From assembly GCA_027922465.2 (NCBI GenBank), contig BQMF02000376.1:248001-312000 (forward strand): DNA of 64,000 nucleotides, in the 5' to 3' direction. The DNA comes from Turritopsis dohrnii (taxonomy: Eukaryota > Cnidaria > Hydrozoa > Anthoathecata > Oceaniidae). Positions 45,686-56,478 of the stretch are shown here, one piece after another. The number at the start of each line of letters is the position of its first letter. Position 1 is the stretch's first letter. Under the pieces are notes generated by a model. The model searched no databases, was not told where the DNA came from, and saw only the letters and a list, made by a program, of their open reading frames with translations. Made by a program: the position numbers and the translations under genes.

Positions 45686-46217
45686 GATAGACTGTCTTTA
45701 TAATCTAATTAATCAGCTTCTTAATTGTCAGGATTGGCTTGTACACTCGTGAATATATTCTGAGAGGGACCATTCGTAAATGTGCAATGAGCATAATAAT
45801 AGTGTTGGGGCAAAACGAGCCAGTAACACAACTTTTTATTTCCTGGATATTTTTGGAAAGAGATGTAATATTATTATTTTATATATTAGGGAGTGTAAAG
45901 TTACTGATATATGATTGATATAACGAAAAAAAAATATATTCACATGTATTTGCCTCTATTTATGGATCAAAATTCCCTTAAGTGGCTCGTTTTGCCCTGA
46001 ATTACATCTTAATTTTACTGGAAAATCCATAAATAAGAACAAAACGAGGCAGAAATTTGAAACTGTATTCTTAAAGCTAATAACAAAATAAGAACAATTC
46101 AGGCTGAAAAAGGCTCCAAAAATAAGAACAGCCAGCCTCAGGTCAGATTTAACTTGTTCTTATAAAAAAAAGCGTGTATACGTAATCTAATAGGCAAGAA
46201 CCCTGGGTACGAGGTTG

Positions 46218-48000
46218 TAAATGAAATTGTATAATCATCGTTAAAAAAAATCGTATATCGAAAGTACCTGTTAGAATCGTGCAAAATTTTGACTAGCAGG
46301 AACCAAATCCCAGGATGCTCATCGAGATGTTTTTCACCAAGCGTTGAAAGTGAACTTAAGAAAGTGAAAGAAATTAACCTGTGTATAGACGAGTTTCCAA
46401 TGTTAATTACACTTTTATACCTTGCACATACTAAAAATCAAATACAATGTATGAAAATAGATAGGAAGTGCTAATGTGTATTGAAACTTTCTAATGTCGA
46501 TTGTCTTTATCTCCAGAGAACCAAATAAAGTGACAACATTTTGAAGTGTATAAAGAGACTTTTATTCCCTGCGAGGCTGCGTGCGCATACTCACAGGAAA
46601 ATGACTTGATTAATGATATTCTATGTTGCAATATACCGTAATTATCGAGCAAAGAACACTGGTGTTTATAAACATTACGTCACTAAGAAACTCATCTATA
46701 AACTTTAAAAGAATTTGTTTGGATGATTGAGAACAACTCATGTCTCGTTCTTTCAAATACTTTTAAGAACTTTCCTGACAAGTTATTATGTGGTGTGAAA
46801 ATGTTCGTTAAGCACACTCCCACAGACTTGATATTTGAAGAGGAAATTTTGAGATAATAATGCACGACTGGTGCGTCATAGGTTACCAACATTTTGATTT
46901 TTAATCAATAACTTTTTAGGTAGGATTTCCATGATAATAGTATATGTACATATGTACTATACTATTTTGCAAAAAGATTTCTAAATAAATAAATAAGCCA
47001 GTTAACAAATTAATACGGGGAGGAAAAGATTTATTTTCATTATTACATTAGGGAGTACTAAAAGCACCTAAGTGTTGATATACACCATTTCAAACCTGTT
47101 TATTATGCAGAGATTTGGCTTTACATGTTTTTCAGGGCAAAGAAATGGGTGCATAAATTGGCGTAGATCACTGAAAAAAACATAGGGCGAGTCAAAAGAA
47201 AAGTGGAACAGTCCAACATTATTTTTCAGTCTCAAGTGACGTTTAGGTCAGGTTTTCAGTTTTAAGTGACAATTAGGTTACTTGCAGCTTCATCTTTATC
47301 AGGTTTCACAGGGGCGTTATTATAACCTGTACACATCTTCATCTTCATCAGGTTTCACAGGGGCGTTATTATAACCTGACCGACAGAATCTTTCGGAAAT
47401 ACATAAGGCTTACGAGAGTTTGGTGTAGTTCGACCCCTCAAATCGACATCCCGAAAAGTATTTTCACAATCCATTTATTCCGTTTTTAAATCATGTTTAG
47501 ACAGTTATTGTTGGCGTTTCTTTTATGTAGGAATGCTGAATGTTGGCTCGACTCGTGTGTACACTAGGCTTTTCAAATCAGCAAGAAATTGAAACTTCAA
47601 TGGTTTTGAAACTTAATGGTTGGACCTTCCATACGTCGGTAATTTTAGATAGTAGACTATTATGCTTTTCTTACAAATCTTCAACATACACTTGCTCATA
47701 ATATCCTTGAGGTATACAAATTGAATTTTCTTCAGAACTACCATTAACTTTTAAATGTTTTCTAATAAAATCATGCGATTGAAGGGATCTGTGGGGTGCT
47801 AACACGGGCGTATAACACTGCGATGTTGCACAGACTCACAAAAAACTGATTGACAAATATCGGGAAAGTATCGGGAAATAAATTGATAGAATAAATTGAA
47901 AACCATTTATTTCTGTCAATGAGAATTATTTTTATATTTTTACAAGTGGTAGCTGAAATTTGTACTTTTAAAAACTTGATAAAAAATAACATAGCTACAT
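46218..48000. other. Gene-free stretch with a short tandem duplication
   Basis: 47286-47380 holds two copies of a segment of about 50 bp containing CAGGTTTCACAGGGGCG and TTATTATAACCTG. The rest shows no gene. The minus-strand frame entering from the minisatellite and ending at 47771 is read-through. Confidence 0.5.
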
Positions 48001-49018
48001 GATTGAGGGTTGAAAAGGGTTGAAAAATGATTGAGGGTTGAAAAGGGTTGCAAAAATGATTGAGGGTTGAAAAGGATTGCAAAAATGATTGAGGGTTGAA
48101 AAGGATTGCAAAAATGATTGAGGGTTGAAAAGGGTTGCAAAATTGATTGAGGGTTGAAAAGGATTGCAAAAATGATTGAGGGTTGAAAAGGATTGCAAAA
48201 ATGATTGAGGGTTGAAACGGGTTGCAACTATGATTGAGGGTTGAAAAGGATTGCAAAAATGATTGAGGGTTGAAAAGGGTTGCAAAAATGATTGAGGGTT
48301 GAAAAGGATTGCAAAAATGATTGAGGGTTGAAAAGGATTGCAAAAATGATTGAGGGTTGAAAAGGATTGCAAAAATGATTGAGGGTTGAAAAGGATTGCA
48401 AAAATGATTGAGGGTTGAAAAGGATTGCAAAAATGATTGAGGGTTGAAAAGGGTTGCAAAAATGATTGAGGGTTGAAAAGGGTTGCAAAAATGATTGAGG
48501 GTTGAAAAGGATTGCAAAAATGATTGAGGGTTGAAAAGGATTGCAAAAATGATTGAGGGTTGAAAAGGGTTGCAAAAATGATTGAGGGTTGAAAAGGATT
48601 GCAAAAATGATTGAGGGTTGAAAAGGGTTGCAAAAATGATTGAGGGTTGAAAAGGGTTGCAAAAATGATTGAGGGTTGAAAAGGATTGCAAAAATGATTG
48701 AGGGTTGAAACGGGTTGCAACTATGATTGAGGGTTGAAAAGGGTTGCAAAAATGATTGAGGGTTGAAAAGGATTGCAAAAATGATTGAGGGTTGAAAAGG
48801 GTTGCAAAAATGATTGAGGGTTGAAAAGGGTTGCAAAAATGATTGAGGGTTGAAAAGGGTTGCAAAAATGATTGAGGGTTGAAAAGGATTGCAAAAATGA
48901 TTGAGGGTTGAAAAGGGTTGCAAAAATGATTGAGGGTTGAAAAGGATTGCAAAAATGATTGAGGGTTGAAAAGGATTGCAAAAATGATTGAGGGTTGGAA
49001 AGGGTTGCAAAAATGAGG
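48001..49018. repeat. 29-bp minisatellite, about 35 copies
   Basis: The unit contains GATTGAGGGTTGAAAAGG and TTGCAAAAAT. The main variation is GGGTTG versus GGATTG, plus a few CGGGTTGCAACT variants. Because 29 is not a multiple of three and the unit has no stop in any minus-strand phase, all three minus-strand frames run open and spell the same 29-residue cycle (FNPQSFLQ, FSTLNHFC, FQPSIIFA). I see no start context, composition or splice signal arguing for a real gene. Confidence 0.95.
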
Positions 49019-49121
49019 CTCAAAAGGTTAAGAACGTCATAAGGCTCAACTGTCCAAAGTTCATTTAACCAATTCTAGTGACATTCCACTGCTAAAAATC
49101 TTCGTTCTTTGTGAGCCTTCT

Positions 49122-49445
49122 TTAAGGCCGACCTCCACTTGTGCGTAAGTACGTACGAGCACCCGCTCGGCGCCGCGCGGCCAATTAATTTGAATCTCCA
49201 GTTGATAAAGAAACACCAGGTTTTGAGTGTTCTCTTTTTTCGCAATGTTTACAATTTTTTGCAATGCTTGCATTTTTCTTGAAATTTGATTGACTCACAC
49301 GCTAGATGGCCGCGCGGCTGACTGAAAAAGTAGAATCGAATCCTACTTCCAAGTGCACAAAATCTGACCGTCGACGGCTAACAAAGTTGAGCAATAGTTG
49401 TCACTGAGCATGCGCAAAACTGCACAAGTGGAGATCGTCCTTTAC
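49122..49445. mobile_element. MITE with CTCCACTTGTGC ends
   Basis: Inverted ends containing CTCCACTTGTGC, about 20 bp with a few mismatches, lie at about 49126-49144 and 49422-49440. The sequence between is non-coding, with GC-rich islands (GCGCCGCGCGGCC). No clear target duplication, so the superfamily is unknown. Confidence 0.6.
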
Positions 49446-49905
49446 ATAGATCAAACACCAAGATCAAAATTGGAATAATAGGACAGACCAGTTTCTTAAA
49501 TAAATGTCGAAATCCAAGATTAAATTTCAAAATCCAAATGTTTTTAGTTTTTCCAAATCAGAGGAAATAATTATCAAAACTTTAGAATTGGAATTGGAAT
49601 TTCATATAATTTCATTCCACTGACGTCCTAACAGACGGAAATACTGAACGACGCGCCAACCTGAACGACGATTTGCAGTTAATGTGAAATTTTAGATTTA
49701 GTCTAGAATTTGTATGTATTTATTTAAAGACACCTCCCCAATCACTCAGTGCTTGTTCGAAGTATGTGAATAAATTATTGTGCTTATTATTACGCTATTA
49801 CGAAATTATCAAATTTCTTATAACGATGTTTTATATCAAAGAAAACACAAGTGTGAATGAGAATGAGATACTGACGCAGGACATCAACCATACAAACCAT
49901 ACAAA
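49446..49905. other. Gene-free stretch
   Basis: AT-rich; nothing recognised apart from a short duplication ACCATACAA just before the next element. Confidence 0.5.
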
Positions 49906-50323
49906 CCGGTGTCACCGGAAAAAACTACTCCCTTAAAAAAGTACTCCCCAGTACTTATTTACTGGGAAATAATTACTCCTCAGTCATTATTTCCTAGGAA
50001 ATAAGTACTCCTTCAGGAAGGAAGTACTCCCTTATCATAAAGTATACAAACAAGTCCGATCAAATTGAAAAGGAGATTTTCAATAAAGTTCTTTTTGTAA
50101 TCTGTTTTATCGTAGCAAAAATGGGAATGGTGGGTATAAGTAGCAACGAAGTAGACCACAACTAGACAAGAATGAACAAGTATACATTCCAAATTGGATT
50201 TCAATGTTCAATGTAATGGCTTCACAGGGAGTACTTTTTTCTTGACAGGAGTACATTTTTACTAGGTAATAAGTACTGCGGGAGTACTTTTTTTCGGGGA
50301 GTACTTATTTACTGTTACACCGG
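49906..50323. mobile_element. MITE with CCGGTGT ends and AAGTACTCC repeats
   Basis: It starts CCGGTGTCACCGG and ends with the inverse of CCGGTGTAACAG. The motif AGTACTCC (or its inverse GGAGTACT) recurs ten or so times in opposite orientation in the two halves, so the halves are imperfectly palindromic. Non-coding. Confidence 0.65.
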
Positions 50324-51437
50324 GATGCCAGATCTGAGATCCAGTCCAGATCTGAAACCACCAGTCAGACGACCAAGTTGGACCTTCCACCCATATTATT
50401 GCAATATTTACATAAATACATTCTTATATCGGAGAAAGATATCAAAGGTCATGTACTGTCAATAAATCAAGTGTCTTCAATAGGACTCTTATTTCAAGAG
50501 CGTAATGCACGACAATTCCAAGTGTGTAATGGAAAAGCATGAAAAAAACTTTATAAACAGTTAGTACATGATAAATCAAATAAGTGTTTGGACCGCTCAC
50601 AAGAATACGGTCCGTTCCAGACGAAGAAAAGGATCATTAACCTGAAGAGGAAAATTTGACAGGAACATCAAAAATATTTAAAAAGACAATTTTACTACTC
50701 TCACAAATACACAAGACGATAGCATACAAGTGCAGGGAGAACGTACTATCAACCTGAACAGATTCTTCTATAAAAGTAAAAGATATTCTAAAGAATCAAT
50801 CCAAAGGACTAAATGCTCCATGAACAAGTTTTTTTTAAAAAAAAAAATAAATAAAAAAATTATGTAAACAAAAAAAAAAACAAAAAAAAACAACAAGTTT
50901 TTGTGAGGAATTGGAATCAAAATCTTTGAAAGATTCAAAGCCTATAAAGAAATCCGAAACCGTGTTCACTGGAAAAAAAGCACCATCATCTAAGTCAGGC
51001 TCATTCATCTTCAGTGTCCAGCTACAACCATCTCTTTGCAAAGAGCCTCCTGTTCTTTGGGACACAATTTATCATGAACATATCCAACCAATCCATCAAG
51101 AGGTATAAATGCTTTTGGAGAATGGAGAATTATATGAACCCCAATCAGGTACCTCTTATGCTCCGCAGAAAAGAGATTTGAATTCCAATTTAAAGAACAC
51201 ACATCTCATATAAGTCAGGTGACTTGGGACATGATATTGATCATCCAAAGATTTTGGGATAGCGGGGTCAATGAATTTTTGGGATTTACGTAAACGATTT
51301 TTTGCAGAGTTGCAGGCCTGTGAAAACTTAATGAACAGTGTTTACGTAAGACTCATCATTGTCCCTCTCCCTTTCAAGCCTATTGCCAAGTATATGCAAA
51401 AAGTAAGAAGTATTTGATGCAGTTGATTGTTATCATT
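50324..51437. other. Gene-free stretch
   Basis: There is an A-rich run at 50840-50895. Opposed frames at 50835-51202 show no known family. Possibly an old repeat; nothing supported. Confidence 0.4.
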
Positions 51438-51522
51438 CTACTACGATGGCCCCGAAGTGTCACGGTTCTCGATTTTTTTTCAAACAGTTCTCGATTTTTT
51501 TCAGACAGTTCTCGAGTTTTCC
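51438..51522. repeat. ACAGTTCTCG repeat element, left part
   Basis: Starts CTACGATGGCCCCGAAGTGT, then three steps of ACAGTTCTCG plus a T-run. The array resumes after 55111, so the hAT-like element 2 split it. Confidence 0.75.
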
Positions 51523-54500
51523 CAGGCTCCCCACTGAGAAATCATGCAAGAATATGGGAAATATGGGATTTTTTTAAAAAAAAATATGGGAGGTACATGG
51601 GATTTTTTCTCAAAATTCCAAGAAAATATGGGAGGAATATGGGAAACTTGAGGGCCTAAAATAGACGAATACACAAATATCCAGCAAAAGAAGACTTCTT
51701 TAACCAAGAATCAGACTACAAATAGCACTGCCATTTTCACTTGTCCAATTTTTTCGCTTTCTTAATTTTTGCAAACATGTTATCGATAGTATTCTTTCTC
51801 TTTTCGCCCAAAGCAGCTCGCACTTTTGCTTGGTGCTCCATTTTTGCAGCAGTTTCGTTCAACTTTTTACTAGAAGATTCTACTAATTCAGTTGCAGCTT
51901 TTATTCCAACCATATCCATTTTTTGAAGGGCACATTTAAGGCTGCTGGTAGCATCCTCCAAGATCCTTTGTGCTATCTGTACGTCTTCGTCAACCTTGAA
52001 AAAAAAGAATGATATAGAATCATGCACATATGATTTGGAAAATTCAAGCATCAATGAGATATTTATACTTCTCAGAAAAAGACTGTGGTAAATTTAAGAT
52101 TCAATAGGCACAGAAACTCTGGAGTGATTCAAGTCGATTGCTCAGTACTGGTCCAATTCTCACTTTGTGAAAAACTGAAGTAGCAGTTAAAAAAAAACAG
52201 AACTTCCTGTGACGTTTTGACAAGTTGCTTTTTTGATAACCTTGATAAACCTGATATCAACGATTTCACAAGTGTAACTTCAGTATACAAAAATTAGGTA
52301 AAATGATTGAATACCTTTTCTTCTTCCTCTTGAAATGCTTGTTCTTTCTTCTCTAATTTCTTTTTGGATTTAGCAGCCTCTTTTATCATTAGTTCTTTCT
52401 CTTTTTCTTTTTCCTCATCCTTTTTTAGTTTGCTCTTAATTTCCTCCAATGCTTTTTGCTCTTGAAGTATTCTTTCATCATCTTTTCGCTTAGCTGAAAC
52501 CATTCCTTCAATCATTTTGTCACTCACAACCACACAATGGGACCCTCCTTTTGATCTTGCATACTCTTTCATGCGGCGCAAACCAATCAATGTTTCTGGC
52601 ATAAGGTTAACACGGTCTTTGGTGCATGTGTTTTTATTGTCTGAGAGAGATCTTTCAACATCAGCATTGGCATTTTGAAGGGAAAGAACACTCTTGACCA
52701 ATTTAGGAAGAATTACATACTTTAAAGCACCAGACGAATTTGTAATTTTAAACACTTTCCTCCAGTAATGGTCAACTCTTTCTTTCTGAACCACAACAAC
52801 CTTGCTATCATCTTCGGCCTGGTAAAACTTCCATTCATCCTTCAATTGAGACACATTTGCTTCCTCAATAACATGGGGAAACTTTTTTTGTCAAATATTC
52901 CACTTGTTTAATGGTTTTCGGCATCTTTCTAGAGTCAGGATGTAGGGAAGATGCTGCAACAAGAATCATGTTGTCCAATGGCAACTTCTTCTGCAAAAAT
53001 GTTGCACAAGACTCAAAAAACTTCAACATCTTCTTTCTTTCTTTCTTCTGATCAAATAGAGAGAATTCCTGAAGTAAGCGTTTTGTTTTAGCACCAACTT
53101 CGATACTTTCTAATTTCAATTGGTTCTCACTCTTTTTGACATCTACCTTCTGCAAATCTTTCCCAGATAAACCATTTACAACATCAGACTTGATAAACCT
53201 TCTCATCAGTACCAACAACATTTCTTTCATTGAATGATAAATGATATGCACTTTGGGACCTTCACTTTGAAATTCAAGCAGAAAGTCTGAGAATGGAGTA
53301 CAAACATCAATCACAAATGCAAGCTGAACAAGGTAAGCTTTTTCATTGTTGAGGCATTCCACTATCCTTTTGTACCGCTTATTCTGTCCAGTTGTAGTTT
53401 CAAACTTGTCAGTGGTTGGCAGAAAATCCAGAAAGTATTTCTTGGCTTGGCTCCATCGTTCTTCAACCTTTTTCAGAGCAGGTACTAGGGTCAACCACCT
53501 GCACTCCACATGCCTGTAAAACAATGCTTCATTCCGTTTAAAGATGGCAAATATTACTTCATTTTGAAAATCTACAGCAACTTGCATAAAACCTTCCCTC
53601 TTACATGGCGCAATTTTAAACCAGCCATGTAAATCGAATGCAAGATTTTCCAAATCCTTCCCATATTCTAACAAACCTTTGTGGAAACCTGTATGGACTT
53701 TGTGAAGTACACAAGGATTCCAGGGAAGTAAGCCATGGTGGAGATCTTCTCTTAGCTTTTGGTCTAATCTTTGATATAGCCCCTTATTGAGGTTGGGTCC
53801 ATCTGTGGATAAGTTAGCAAACTTATCGGTTGATACATCACATAACTCAAGAATATCAAAGACCATCTTCTGCATTTCATTTGCTGATGTATGGGCAAAA
53901 AATGTGGATGTCAAATATCTTGTGACAACTTGATCTTCCTTTTCACTCCAATACCGAACAAGGAAATCACATTGCTTCTTCACCTGTGCAGTAGTTGTTT
54001 CATCCAATAGCAAGGTCATGGTTCCAACTGAATTGTTTACATCATCAACCAGCTCTACCAGAAGTACTTCGCTCAAACCATGGCGCACAACATATGACAT
54101 CTTTGTATGCGCCATGGAGAACTTTCCACTGACTTCTCCAGGAAACATTCTTTGAAAAAGAATACCCAGGCTATCACATGATGTGAAACTCCAATCTTCT
54201 TCTGCCACTTTAAATGCCCACAAACATTCAGCTTCAAACACTCTTGTTCCCAGTGGCTTGATGCTATACTCAACGGATGACCCTACTTTCTCAAACCTGG
54301 GTTGAGACATTGAAAACCTAGAGGCAGACTTGAGTTTGTGCTCCTTTGTCTTTGCATGCTGATTAACTTGACTCAAACCACCATGATCAACTGCAACACT
54401 CTTCTGACATAAATTACACCAAAGACTTGTATCAGTATAAACCTTTGCATACTTTCCAATTTCTATCTTGTTTGAATCAATCTTATCAAGCAATCCATGT

Positions 54501-55111
54501 GACTTCGTTTTATGTTCTGGCATTTTTTAATTTCGTTTTAGCGATCGCTGCTTTCTTCTTTCTATCCGTGCTACCGTATATTTTACTCCCGTTTTACACG
54601 ACCAACCAGGGTGCTGTTGTCACGTGGACCTCTCAAGTAAGAACTTTTCTTATCCGACTGTCCGTACGACTTATCTATATTCAAGCTTTTTTTAAAATCT
54701 ATTAATTTCTATTCTATCTAAAACAAAAATATGCTGGGTTGACTATTCTTAACAACCTGAAAACAAGGGTGTGCTAAGTGGTTTCATGGTTGCAAGGCAA
54801 CTGACAGAAACATATCCTCTCAAATAATTGACTTTTCAAAATTCAAAATATTCAAAAACGCTACTGATGCAACAATACCACCAAAACTCCTCACTGAGAC
54901 ATGAGCTAGATATTAAACAAGAAAAACCAAACAGAGAAAATGAAAATAGAAACAACAAAGGCTTGAGATACATTAAAATGATAGGGCACCAGGAAATAAA
55001 AGTAAAGAACACAAGGTTGACAAGAAAAATATGGGAAATATGGGAGAAATTAATCAAAATATGGGAGGAAATATGGGAAATATGGGAAATATGGGAGGAG
55101 TGGGGACCCTG
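51523..55111 (-). mobile_element. hAT-like transposon (element 2), 6-bp TSD
   Basis: Ends are CAGGCTCCCCACT (51523-51535) and the inverse of CAGGGTCCCCACT (55099-55111), one mismatch. TTTTCC flanks both sides (51517-51522 and 55112-55117). Inside both ends lie runs of AATATGGGA in the same orientation. Ends, 6-bp duplication, direct subterminal repeats, gene strand, size (3,589 bp) and gene plan all parallel element 1 at 13172-16735, so the two are sister families. Confidence 0.9.
51737..54523 (-). pseudogene. hAT-like transposase of element 2, one frameshift
   Basis: Three pieces read as one protein of about 820 residues. The first is 52865-54523. It shifts by one base in an A7 run near 52885 (continuing KKFPHVIEEANVSQLKDEW) into 52315-52854, and is then spliced (GTATTC donor, TTCAAG acceptor) to 51737-51994. 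An N-terminal zinc finger has C36, C39, H56 and H62. Catalytic-like segments are LLLDETTT, LSTDGPNLNKG and a C-x2-H motif (CVLHKVH), with the hAT C-terminal core NADVERSLSDNKNT. A long charged coiled coil follows, as in element 1. One A-run change is the only defect seen, so the loss looks recent or could be a sequencing error. Confidence 0.8.
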
Positions 55112-55390
55112 TTTTCCAGACAGTTCTCGAGTTTTTCAGACAGTTCTCAACTTTTTTCAAACAGTTCTCGTGTTTTTTAAGATAGTTCTCAACTACGATG
55201 CCCCCGAGGTGTCACAGTTCTCGATTTTCTTCAGACAGTTCTCGATTTTTTTTTCAGGCAGTTCTCGATTTTTTCAGACAGTTCTCGATTTTCTCAGACA
55301 GTTCTCGTTTTTTTTCAAACAGTTCTCGTTTTTTTTCAAACAGTTCTCGGTATTTTTTAAAGACAGTTCTCGGAGTTTTCAGGAGACGTT
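55112..55390. repeat. ACAGTTCTCG repeat element, right part
   Basis: It continues the array interrupted at 51522. At 55192 the terminal motif CTACGATGCCCCCGAGGTGT appears again in the same orientation, starting another run of about nine ACAGTTCTCG steps. Two tandem copies of the element, or a dimer, are likely. Confidence 0.7.
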
Positions 55391-56478
55391 TTGTTTTAGA
55401 CTTTTGTCTGTACACGTGCAAGCAAGCACGGAACGCTGAGGACTGTGGTGATGGATTTAAAAGGGTAATCATCGTCATTTTGTAATCCCTTGTATATAAC
55501 TTGCATGTGATTTCTATAAAAGAAAGATGTTTTACGTTAGTTGAGTTTCTCAATTTTAGCTTTCTTCATCTCTGATCATATCTGATCCAACACAAAAGGT
55601 GCAGTAGAACAAGTTGTATAGTATGTAGGCACTCCAGAGTGAGTTGTTTTAGTAAGTTTTGGAATTAATAGATGATTGATTTGCTAATTAATATACTGTT
55701 TATAAATGTATGTTTTCTTAAATGGATTAAGAATGGATTTCGAGTACTAATGAGTGTTAAATGAATCTTGTGTTATCTTCTAATCTTGCATGTGTTAGGG
55801 CCTCCCTTAGGGACTGGGAAAAATCTTGAGGTGAGTGTATTTATTATTAATAAAGAACATATGACCTGCAAATATTCGTGCACATGTTCCACAGCAAGAA
55901 CAATGTTCATAAACATTACGTCATATAGATGAATCTCGTGTTTACATTAGAATTTTAACTTTTCAATGTTATAAAACTACTGGATATGGTAAAATCTATT
56001 TATTTTGCTATGATATAGGACAGGACTGGCATTAATAGCAGTATATATAAACTGAAGCTTGTATCCTGTTTAAATATTTTTGATAAATAAATAAATAAAT
56101 AAATAAGTATTAGTCAATATAATATTGCTTTAGTGTATCAGTTTTTCAATATCTATTGTTTTTCACACAATGATAAGTCTGTCTAGACATTAGATATAGT
56201 TCATAGTTACATGGTTCATCTAACAATTTTGGATCATCAAAACTTCATGGTGTAAACCTTGTGGAGTTTATGTGGGAAAACAACATTTGCCTCATTCTTT
56301 CAAACATTGTTATAAGAAGTTTGATGGTCCTCAATTATTAGATGAACATACTCTTAGTGGTTTCTTTATTGATGAATATCATATTTATATTTTCTGAGTT
56401 GTAATAAATATGTACAAAATTCTTTGAATAAAGCATACTATCTGTTTTTTTAGTCTTGTTATATTACAATTAAGCAAA
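55391..56478. other. Gene-free stretch upstream of the integrase-like gene
   Basis: AT-rich, with an (AAAT)n run at about 56085-56106. It presumably includes the 5' region of the integrase-like gene. No terminal repeat or promoter motif could be fixed. Confidence 0.4.

Larger units (their letters stand above)
42416..46002. mobile_element. Third shell: pogo-type element with TA duplication
   Basis: The ends read ATTCGGGGTAAAACGAGCC at 42416 and the inverse, with two differences, ends at 46002. TA lies outside each (42414-42415 and 46003-46004), as for pogo/Tigger elements. GGGGTAAAACGAGCCA recurs internally at about 42437, 44764 and (as GGGGCAAAACGAGCCA) 45804. It carries the PSQ-PHD gene. 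A Mutator-like element is inserted in its left part. Confidence 0.8.
42121..46176. mobile_element. Second shell: CACGC-type MITE, interrupted
   Basis: The ends CACGCTTTTTTTTATAAG and its inverse are flanked by TA at 42119-42120 and 46177-46178. The element's own sequence is 42121-42415 and 46003-46176 (about 470 bp), close in size to the solo copy at 37585-37977. Both halves carry AATAAGAACA repeats. The pogo-type element is inserted between them. Confidence 0.75.
42072..46217. mobile_element. Outermost shell of a four-level nest
   Basis: A 26-27-bp segment close to CAACCTCGTACCCAGGG at 42072-42098 is found inverted at 46192-46217. It brackets the three inner elements. The small remaining sequence between it and the next shell (about 20 bases each side) suggests a near-palindromic element like that at 29503. 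Family unknown. Confidence 0.6.

Noticed and set aside
48001..49018. CRISPR-like regular repeats
   Set aside because: The units are contiguous with no unique spacers, and the genome is eukaryotic.
47771..49023. Long minus-strand frames (up to 393 codons) of phenylalanine/asparagine-rich repeats
   Set aside because: They exist in all three frames because the 29-bp minisatellite has no stop in any phase; no start or splice support.
50835..51202. Opposed frames of 63-76 codons
   Set aside because: No domain and no conserved motif on either strand; start contexts are poor.
54828..55439. 203-codon plus-strand frame
   Set aside because: It runs through the AATATGGGA and ACAGTTCTCG repeat arrays; repeat-driven composition, no known domain.
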